Origin: Cyclobacteriaceae bacterium
GTDB lineage: Bacteria > Bacteroidota > Bacteroidia > Cytophagales > Cyclobacteriaceae
Direction of reading: 5' to 3'
DNA: 8,681 nucleotides
Assembly (NCBI GenBank): GCA_030589835.1
Contig: JAUUZS010000150.1
Location: 1 to 8,681 of the forward strand
This document shows, one piece after another, positions 1 to 5,301 of the stretch. The notes below the pieces were generated by a model that saw only the letters and a list, made by a program, of their open reading frames with translations, did no database searches and had not been told where the DNA came from. Each line of letters starts with the position of its first letter. Position 1 is the stretch's first letter. The translations under genes were made by a program, and so were the position numbers.

Positions 1-487
1 AGTTTTTCTCTTCAACTTTTTTTATTGTTGGTTGCTCACCTTCGCAGCCAAACATTGTCGGGATAGACGGGCCAAAAATATCCGCATCAATAATGCCGAC
101 CTTTGCACCTGCATTTGACAGCGCTACTGCCAGGTTTGAGGTGACAGTAGATTTTCCAACTCCTCCTTTACCTGAAGCCACGGCGATCAGGTTTTTGACA
201 TTCGGCAGCAAAGGCAGATCTTCCGATCTGGTACTTGTAACAGAAGAGGTCATATTGATATCAACTTCTATTCCATTCAGTCCTAAACCTTTTACGGCAT
301 TCAGGCAATCATTTCTAAGCATTTCTTTGAGTGGGCATGCCGGTGTGGTGAGCACCACTGAGAATGCTATTTTTTTATCAGTAACCTCCAAATCCTGAAT
401 CATCCCCAAGGTCACAAGGTCTTTGCCCAAATCAGGATCCATCACATTTGAAAGTGCTTTTAACACTTCTTCTTTTTTTATCATCAT
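1..487 (-). CDS. mrp: Mrp/ApbC family iron-sulfur cluster carrier ATPase, N-terminal part (C-terminus beyond window)
   Basis: Reading leftward from ATG at 487-485, 162 codons are open to the window edge. Residues 1 to about 85 form a MIP18/DUF59 domain with [14 protein letters not shown] (16-29) and [11 protein letters not shown] (47-57), the conserved Pro-Ala-Cys-Pro segment of this domain. The P-loop ATPase domain begins near residue 98 with the deviant Walker A motif [10 protein letters not shown] (105-114), followed by [16 protein letters not shown] (132-147), the family's conserved DAD-GPSIP block. In this family the protein binds and passes on Fe-S clusters in the cytoplasm, with ATP needed for function. 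The cluster-binding Cys-X-X-Cys usually found in the C-terminal part would lie outside the window. A second ATG directly follows (484-482); a GGAG-like stretch precedes both, so the start is uncertain by one codon. It is transcribed divergently from dnaG. MinD/ParA proteins are excluded by the fused N-terminal domain and the GPSIP motif. Confidence 0.93.
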   Translation of the reverse strand, partial: MMIKKEEVLKALSNVMDPDLGKDLVTLGMIQDLEVTDKKIAFSVVLTTPACPLKEMLRNDCLNAVKGLGLNGIEVDINMTSSVTSTRSEDLPLLPNVKNLIAVASGKGGVGKSTVTSNLAVALSNAGAKVGIIDADIFGPSIPTMFGCEGEQPTIKKVEEKN

Positions 488-511
488 CTCCAATACTGAA
501 ATCTTATTGTT

Positions 512-536
512 TAACTAAAAATCTTAACTTTAGTTA
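512..536. repeat. Inverted repeat in the mrp leader, overlapping a second palindrome
   Basis: TAACTAAA (512-519) and TTTAGTTA (529-536) are perfect 8-base inverted arms around a 9-base spacer. A second near-palindrome overlaps it: AATCT-T-AACT (520-529) against AGTTAGATT (532-540), with one unpaired T. The two pairings compete for the same bases. They could be alternative stem-loops in the mrp mRNA or a double-stranded operator. All arms are AT-rich, so chance is a real alternative. Confidence 0.4.
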
Positions 537-565
537 GATTAAATTCAAATAATATTAACAACTCG

Positions 566-598
566 CAAATATCGGAATTTATTTACGCATTTTTCAAA
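566..598 (-). promoter_or_regulatory. Candidate mrp promoter (Bacteroidota type)
   Basis: On the minus strand TTTG (595-598) lies 21 bases upstream of GATATTTG (566-573). This resembles the Bacteroidota primary sigma consensus, TTTG at -33 and TAnnTTTG at -7, with one mismatch in the -7 box. It would give an mRNA leader of roughly 70 bases that includes the inverted repeat at 512-536. A second, looser candidate (TATTATTTG, 546-554 on the minus strand) lies nearby. Confidence 0.45.
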
Positions 599-606
599 AA
601 GGTTTC

Positions 607-639
607 TTTCAATTTTATAAAAAGAAGTTCTTAATTTTG
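607..639 (+). promoter_or_regulatory. dnaG promoter (Bacteroidota -33/-7)
   Basis: TAATTTTG (632-639) matches the Bacteroidota -7 consensus TAnnTTTG exactly. TTTC (607-610), 21 bases upstream, stands where TTTG is expected. Transcription would start near 643-647, only about 15-20 bases before the TTG start codon of dnaG, so the leader is very short. Confidence 0.65.
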
Positions 640-661
640 AAATCACAAAAAAGTAACGGAA

Positions 662-2566
662 TTGAGCATAAGTCAGACAACGATAGATGAAATAAAAAGT
701 CGCATGGACATTATTGATGTCATAAGTGACTTTGTGACCCTCAAAAGAACAGGGCAGCACTATAAAGGAAAAAGTCCTTTTTCAGATGAAAAAACGCCTT
801 CTTTTATTGTTTTTCCGAGAAATCAAAATTTCAAAGACTTTAGCTCCGGCAAGCAAGGGGATGCGATTTCCTTTATTATGGAATATGATGGGCTGAGTTA
901 TATAGAGGCTCTGAAGTATCTCGCTAAACGTTACGGAATCGAAATTGATGAGGAAGAGCAATCTCCGGAAACCGTTCAAAAACAGAATGAAAGGGAAAGC
1001 CTCTTTATAATTTTAAATTATGCCAAAGATTTTTTTAAGGATGCCCTTCATAAATCTGAAGAAGGAAAAAGCATCGGTTTAACTTATTTCAAGGAGCGGG
1101 GATTTACGGACGAAATCATTCAGAAATTTGAACTGGGCTATAGTCTCGATCAATGGAATGCCCTGGAAAATGACGCGAAGTCAAAAGGCTACAATCCCGA
1201 TCTCCTGGAGAAAGCCGGGCTAGTGATTAAGAAAGAAGAAAGACAATATGATCGTTTCCGTGGCCGGGTCATATTTCCCGTTCACAGCATTACAGGAAAA
1301 TCCATTGCCTTTGGCGCAAGGATCCTTAAAAACGTAAAGAACCAACCAAAGTATCTCAACAGCCCCGAGACAGAAGTATATCACAAAAGTGATGTGCTAT
1401 ATGGATTGTATCAGGCAGGCAGACAAATTAGACAGATGGACAACTGCTACCTGGTTGAAGGTTACACCGATGTAATCAGCCTTCATCAGTTTGGGGTAGA
1501 AAATGTGGTCTCTTCGTCGGGAACCTCCTTGACGGAAAGCCAGATAAAACTCATCCATCGACATACAGAAAATATTACCGTACTTTTTGATGGCGATGAG
1601 GCAGGGATTCGCGCTTCTCTTCGTGGCATAGACATGATACTTCAGCAAGGCATGAACGTGAAAGCCGTAGTGTTTCCTGATGGTGAAGACCCCGACAGCT
1701 ATTCCAGGAATCTGGGAGCCATGGGTTTTCAGCAGTTTTTAAAAGAAAATGCTGAGGACTTTATCAATTTCAAGACCAAGCTGTTGCTTGACGGTCACGA
1801 TAATGATCCGGTTAAAAAAGCAGAAACCATAAGTCATATTATATCCAGCATATCTACGATTCCCAACCAGGTAAAGCGTGCCGTTTACATGAAGGAAACG
1901 AGCAATTTGCTGGGAATGGAGGAACAAATGCTGTATTCTGAGCTCAATAAAATCCTGATTGGCCAGAGGAAAGAAAAGCAAAAAGAGCGCTTTCGCAATG
2001 AGCCAAAAAAAATAATTGAAGATGTTGAGGCTGCCCAACAAAAGATAGCTTTTGATTCAGTTGTTAATCAGGAGAAAGAAACCATCCGGATATTAATAAA
2101 TTACGGCTTTAATAAAATCGAAAATGAATACAATCTGGTTGAACACTACTTAGATGAATTGGATCCGGTAGAATTCTCCAATCCGAATTACAATAAAATC
2201 CTTCAAATCTTTAAAGAAGAATTAAGAAATGGAAAAGTTGTTGACGTAGACTATTTCAAATCATATCCCGATGAGCACATCCGAAACATAGTCATTGATC
2301 TGACTTCAGAAAGATATGAGATAAGCGAAAATTGGGAGAAGTACAGGATTTACGTTCCCAAAGAAGAAGATGGGCTATCAAGCTCAGTTTATAGCAATAT
2401 CCTCAGGTTAAAATTTCATCAGATAAAAAAACTTATTTCCCTCAATCTCGAAGATTTGAAAAATGAAAAGAATTTGGACAGGCAAATGGAATTACAAAAA
2501 ATTAGTGTAGAATTAAAAAAAGCAGAGGCAGGGTTTTCAAATCCTTTGGGAATCGTTGTATCATGA
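662..2566 (+). CDS. dnaG: DNA primase DnaG, zinc ligands of the N-terminal domain replaced
   Basis: DnaG makes the RNA primers for chromosome replication at the fork, recruited by the DnaB helicase. At 634 residues it is somewhat longer than E. coli DnaG (581). Residues 1-100 align with the zinc-binding domain, but the C-x2-H-x17-C-x2-C ligands are S38, S41, D59 and S62 (KSPFS, KDFSS), with spacing kept exactly. The polymerase core follows, with PKYLNSPET near residue 230. The TOPRIM region has VEGYTD (265-270, catalytic E266), LFDGDEAG (308-315, D310 and D312) and DGEDPD (340-345), so the metal-binding acidic residues are intact. Residues from about 440 to the end should be the helical helicase-binding region. 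The start is TTG at 662: an in-frame TGA lies at 638-640 and no ATG or GTG lies between. It gives MSISQTTIDEIKSRMDIIDV, the normal family N-terminus. The gene appears to be transcribed alone. Confidence 0.97.
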   Translation: MSISQTTIDEIKSRMDIIDVISDFVTLKRTGQHYKGKSPFSDEKTPSFIVFPRNQNFKDFSSGKQGDAISFIMEYDGLSYIEALKYLAKRYGIEIDEEEQSPETVQKQNERESLFIILNYAKDFFKDALHKSEEGKSIGLTYFKERGFTDEIIQKFELGYSLDQWNALENDAKSKGYNPDLLEKAGLVIKKEERQYDRFRGRVIFPVHSITGKSIAFGARILKNVKNQPKYLNSPETEVYHKSDVLYGLYQAGRQIRQMDNCYLVEGYTDVISLHQFGVENVVSSSGTSLTESQIKLIHRHTENITVLFDGDEAGIRASLRGIDMILQQGMNVKAVVFPDGEDPDSYSRNLGAMGFQQFLKENAEDFINFKTKLLLDGHDNDPVKKAETISHIISSISTIPNQVKRAVYMKETSNLLGMEEQMLYSELNKILIGQRKEKQKERFRNEPKKIIEDVEAAQQKIAFDSVVNQEKETIRILINYGFNKIENEYNLVEHYLDELDPVEFSNPNYNKILQIFKEELRNGKVVDVDYFKSYPDEHIRNIVIDLTSERYEISENWEKYRIYVPKEEDGLSSSVYSNILRLKFHQIKKLISLNLEDLKNEKNLDRQMELQKISVELKKAEAGFSNPLGIVVS

Positions 2567-2701
2567 AGTAATCTGCCATCCCAAAGATTGCAGAGGCATT
2601 TGTACAAACTGTGCCCTGCCTTAAATCCATAATCCGGGTTAAAAAGCTACTCTTGACCAACGTTTTGATTAAAAAAATAAAACTTTTTTACAAAATTAGA
2701 G

Positions 2702-2720
2702 TATACGCAATAGACGTATA
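2702..2720. repeat. Operator-like inverted repeat before the 48-residue ORF
   Basis: TATACG (2702-2707) and CGTATA (2715-2720) are perfect 6-base inverted arms around 7 bases, ending 11 bases before the ATG at 2732. It could be a repressor site or a small stem-loop at the translation start. TTTG at 2664-2667 is a possible -33 box, but no good -7 box follows at the right distance, so the promoter is unresolved. Confidence 0.35.
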
Positions 2721-2731
2721 AAGCAAACAAC

Positions 2732-2878
2732 ATGAACAAAGAAAAAGCAAAAAAGGTGCTCTTGATGTTGAACAGGATAAATCAGGAAATTGATCTGCTC
2801 GGCAATACAATTTTTAATAGGACTTTAAAACCAGCACCAATAAAAGTAAAAAGCAGCTCTAAAAACAGATTTAAATAA
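2732..2878 (+). CDS. Small basic protein of 48 residues, function unknown
   Basis: I do not recognise this gene. The frame runs from ATG (2732) to TAA (2876-2878). Residues 1-8 are lysine-rich. Residues 9-29 could form an amphipathic helix with leucine, isoleucine and methionine spaced through KVLLMLNRINQEIDLLGNTI. The tail (33-48) is a basic, proline- and serine-containing extension ending KNRFK. There are no cysteines, no clear signal peptide and no full transmembrane segment. It lies alone between dnaG and the terminator at 3003-3033, with an operator-like inverted repeat just upstream. Coding is supported by the helix-then-basic-tail composition and the neighbouring signals, but an ORF of this length can occur by chance. 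If real, a small nucleic-acid-binding or ribosome-associated protein fits the charge; that is only inference. Confidence 0.5.
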   Translation: MNKEKAKKVLLMLNRINQEIDLLGNTIFNRTLKPAPIKVKSSSKNRFK

Positions 2879-2923
2879 GTCCGTTTTATCAGATTATTTT
2901 AGTTTTTGAAAAAATTGTTGTAA

Positions 2924-2949
2924 TAAACAGAGGAAATTACCCCTGTTTA
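2924..2949 (+). other. Stem-loop downstream of the 48-residue ORF
   Basis: TAAACAGAGG (2924-2933) pairs with CCCCTGTTTA (2940-2949) over ten positions with a single A-C mismatch, closing a 6-base AAATTA loop. No uridine run follows, so it is not an ordinary terminator. It could protect the 3' end of the small mRNA or belong to a short structured RNA ending at the terminator at 3033. Confidence 0.5.
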
Positions 2950-3002
2950 TATCTATATTGCATCAACAATTAATTAATCAAAAACTTTCTGCTTGCAATT
3001 TT

Positions 3003-3033
3003 GGTCCTGTCTAACGGCAGGACCTATTTTTTT
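3003..3033 (+). terminator. Rho-independent terminator
   Basis: GGTCCTGTC (3003-3011) pairs with GGCAGGACC (3016-3024), nine pairs with one G-U, around the TAAC loop, followed by TA and seven T (3027-3033). It ends transcription from the 48-residue ORF, or from an RNA gene between them, and separates that unit from the ABC/TolC operon. Confidence 0.9.
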
Positions 3034-3181
3034 GTGTCCGTTTTCAGACACCCCTTTGTCGTAAACGAACATGATGGATTTCTACTTCAAGGCAAAAAGC
3101 CCGCAATTCTCCTTATTTAGACGTTTTTTTTTGGCATGTTTCTTGGCAAGGGTGGATTGATCCATTTTAAAACGATTTATT

Positions 3182-3871
3182 ATGATAAAATTAAAGCATC
3201 TCGATAAGTACTATGAAAATAAATACCAGCGATCATTTGTCCTGAAAGATGTGTCTCTGGAAATAGAACAAGGTGAATTTGTAACCATTATGGGCCCAAG
3301 CGGCGCGGGCAAATCAACATTATTAAATATTATAGGCCTGCTAGACGAAGCTTCTGCAGGGGAATATTTATTTCTTGAAGAACCGGTACTGAAATTGAAA
3401 GAACGAAAGAAATCAGAAATACATAAGCATCATATAGGTTTTGTGTTTCAGGCATATCACCTGATCGACGAACTCACCGTGTACGAAAACATAGAAACCC
3501 CCTTGCTGTACAAAGGCATAAAATCAAAAGAAAGAAAAAGCATGGTTGCCGAAATGCTTGATCGATTTCAAATGGTAGCGAAAAAGGATCTGTTTCCGGA
3601 TCAACTATCAGGAGGTCAACAGCAGCTTGTAGGAGTTGCCAGAGCGATAGTAGGAAGGCCAAAATTGCTTTTAGCGGATGAGCCAACCGGCAATTTGCAT
3701 TCTGAACAAGGAGATGAAATCATGCACCTGTTCAAAAAATTGAATGAAGAAGGCATGACCATCATTCAGGTAACACATTCAGAAAAAAATGCACAATTTG
3801 GAAATCGCGTCATCAGGTTGGAAGATGGCATCGTGCGACATGACATCAGTGTGGAGAAATTGGAAGCATAG
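3182..3871 (+). CDS. ABC transporter ATP-binding protein, LolD/MacB type
   Basis: This 229-residue cytoplasmic nucleotide-binding subunit has Walker A GPSGAGKST (38-46), Q-loop Q90 in VFQAYHLI, signature LSGGQQQ (142-148), Walker B LLLADEPTGNL (162-172, catalytic E167) and switch histidine H199 in THS. Length and motifs match the LolD/MacB/FtsE group, whose ATPases drive FtsX-fold permeases in lipoprotein release or in tripartite export to a TolC channel. The D-loop reads GNLHS instead of the usual GNLDS, and the Arg that usually follows LSGGQQQ is Leu149. I recall both substitutions from Bacteroidota homologues, so they probably do not mean loss of activity. The ATG at 3182 follows AT-rich sequence without a Shine-Dalgarno. 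The TolC-type gene starts 22 bases after the stop, implying one transcript. No permease is in the window, so the substrate cannot be named. Confidence 0.95.
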   Translation: MIKLKHLDKYYENKYQRSFVLKDVSLEIEQGEFVTIMGPSGAGKSTLLNIIGLLDEASAGEYLFLEEPVLKLKERKKSEIHKHHIGFVFQAYHLIDELTVYENIETPLLYKGIKSKERKSMVAEMLDRFQMVAKKDLFPDQLSGGQQQLVGVARAIVGRPKLLLADEPTGNLHSEQGDEIMHLFKKLNEEGMTIIQVTHSEKNAQFGNRVIRLEDGIVRHDISVEKLEA

Positions 3872-3893
3872 ATATAAAGAAACCATTTTTATT

Positions 3894-5219
3894 ATGAAGC
3901 ATATTTTTTTAACCCTTTTGGCTTTTGTGACGATTTCACTAAATGCCCAGGACATGGCCCTTACCTATGAAGAGGCTGTAAAAATAGCCCTGGAGCAAAA
4001 CGTGGCTTTGAGAACACAGCAAAATCAGATGATGATTGTGAAAGCAGAAAAAGACCAGAGCCGGGGAGAAATGGCACCTACTGTATCTGCCGGGTTGAGG
4101 GGTTTTCAATCGAATGGAAATACTCAGGTTCAGGAGCCGGATGGACAAGTAAGGTTTGAAAATAGGATTAGTAATAATATATCAGGTTCATTAAATGCCA
4201 ACATCAATCTCTTCAGTGGATTTTCTCAAATGAACAAGCTTAAGTTGGCCAATGCCTACTACGAAGCGCAATTGCATTTGATAAGCAGGTCTTCCCAGGA
4301 CGTTATTTTTACGGTTACAATCCAATATCTGCAGGTACTCCTCGATACGGAATTTCTTGAAATTGCAGGTGACAATTTAAAAACACAGGAATTGCTCTAC
4401 CGCCAAATTAATGCCATGGTAGAAGGAGGAAGTAAACCCAAATCTGATCTTTATGATCAACTCGCCACGGTTAAAAACATGGAATTACTTGTACTCCAGG
4501 CAAAAAATAACCTTAGTAATGACAAGTCAAATTTATCCATCACCCTTCAACTAGACCCTACCGTTGACATAAAAGTGAATTCCCCGGATTGGGATTTGGA
4601 TGAAATACGTTTTTATGAAGTCAACCTCGATGACTTATATGATTTATCCATAAATAACAGGCCGGATCTGAAACAATATCAATACAATGAAGTAGCTGCA
4701 AAAAAGCAGACTTCAATTGCAAAATCATATTTCGCGCCAACGCTTTTTGGCTATTATAATTTGAATTCCTGGTATAATGATAAACAAGTCGGGATTTTCA
4801 ATGAACAATTCACAAATCATCATAAGAGCATGCAATATGGGATGAGTCTTAATATCCCTATTTTTAGCGGCTTGAGAAATAAGACCACTTATGTAAGACA
4901 AAAAGTGCTGTTTGAAAACTCAAAAATAAACACCGAAAATCTAAGAAAAACAATACTCAACGATGTGCGAAATGCCTATCAGAACTTTGAGGATGTACGT
5001 ACTGCATATGAGGTAAGTATTGCCCAATTTGAGGCCTCCGATATGGCACTGAAGGTGCAAAAGGAAAAATACGAACTAGGGGTGGGTAGTCTGATAGAAT
5101 TAACCAACTCAAACAATAATTATGTACTTGCGGCATCGAGGCAAGCACAAGCCAGGCTAAATTTGCTTTTTCAAAAAGTGATCCTTGATTATCATACTGG
5201 AGTTCTGCAATCTCCTTGA
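3894..5219 (+). CDS. TolC-type outer membrane efflux protein
   Basis: This is a 441-residue outer membrane channel of the TolC/OEP family, which forms trimeric beta-barrel and periplasmic helical tunnels for export. I place the start at ATG 3894, because it gives a clean signal peptide, MKHIFLTLLAFVTISLNAQ, with likely cleavage after Gln19. The same frame is open upstream to 3789, but that part overlaps the ABC gene and lacks export features. Two homologous halves are visible: NINLFSGF (103-110) and NIPIFSGL (320-327) mark equivalent strand positions, each followed by a long helix. The second half ends with the family pattern GVGSLIELTNSNNNYVLA followed by a long Arg/Gln/Leu helix. The N-terminal ALTYEEAVKIALEQN is typical of the first helix. 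It is probably translated from the same mRNA as the ATPase 22 bases upstream, suggesting a shared export pump. No cysteine follows the signal region, so it is not a lipoprotein. Confidence 0.95.
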   Translation: MKHIFLTLLAFVTISLNAQDMALTYEEAVKIALEQNVALRTQQNQMMIVKAEKDQSRGEMAPTVSAGLRGFQSNGNTQVQEPDGQVRFENRISNNISGSLNANINLFSGFSQMNKLKLANAYYEAQLHLISRSSQDVIFTVTIQYLQVLLDTEFLEIAGDNLKTQELLYRQINAMVEGGSKPKSDLYDQLATVKNMELLVLQAKNNLSNDKSNLSITLQLDPTVDIKVNSPDWDLDEIRFYEVNLDDLYDLSINNRPDLKQYQYNEVAAKKQTSIAKSYFAPTLFGYYNLNSWYNDKQVGIFNEQFTNHHKSMQYGMSLNIPIFSGLRNKTTYVRQKVLFENSKINTENLRKTILNDVRNAYQNFEDVRTAYEVSIAQFEASDMALKVQKEKYELGVGSLIELTNSNNNYVLAASRQAQARLNLLFQKVILDYHTGVLQSP

Positions 5220-5233
5220 GATTATGCTAATAC

Positions 5234-5245
5234 CGATTAGAATCG
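5234..5245. repeat. Short palindrome between the TolC-type and cyclase genes
   Basis: CGATT (5234-5238) and AATCG (5241-5245) are perfect inverted arms around AG. The 2-base centre is too small for an RNA hairpin with this stem and no T-run follows, so it is neither a terminator nor strong structure. It could be a protein-binding site before the cyclase gene, or chance. Confidence 0.25.
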
Positions 5246-5301
5246 TATAATTGTGAAATAGTTCTTTGGGCTAATTCACATATGTACTATTAAAAAATCA
5301 G

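Larger units (their letters stand above)
2879..3181 (+). other. Intergenic region between the small ORF and the ABC gene: hairpin, terminator, small palindromes
   Basis: These 303 bases hold no convincing gene. In order there are: a near-consensus -7 box (TAGTTTTTG, 2900-2908, one base too many); the stem-loop at 2924-2949; an AT-rich stretch with AATTAATTAATC; the terminator at 3003-3033; a second hairpin (GTGTCCG 3034-3040 against CAGACAC 3045-3051, one mismatch, TTTT loop); a TTGGCA direct repeat (3131-3136, 3143-3148); and the palindrome TGGATTGATCCA (3153-3164) shortly before the ABC gene's ATG. I could not find a clear -33/-7 promoter for the ABC operon. A 29-codon frame (3071-3160) is not convincing. 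Confidence 0.6.

Noticed and set aside
93..398. Plus-strand frame of 101 codons opposite mrp
   Set aside because: It lies wholly inside the Mrp coding region, whose minus-strand translation has clear MIP18 and Walker motifs; the plus frame matches nothing and has no start signals.
662..2566. dnaG as a decaying copy because zinc ligands are missing
   Set aside because: The frame is full length, the TOPRIM residues are intact and ligand replacement keeps exact spacing with polar residues, which fits a functional lineage variant.
2924..2949. Stem-loop as a known riboswitch
   Set aside because: I could not match its loop or flanks to any riboswitch core I know, and the terminator is about 50 bases further on.
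3071..3160. 29-codon frame before the ABC gene (MMDFYFKAKS...)
   Set aside because: It is short, phenylalanine-rich from T-runs, has no recognised similarity and its stop lies in a palindrome. Not enough to call a gene or a leader peptide.
3789..3893. Upstream 35 codons in the TolC frame
   Set aside because: They overlap the ABC ATPase C-terminus and carry no signal peptide. ATG 3894 gives a proper one, so the gene starts there.
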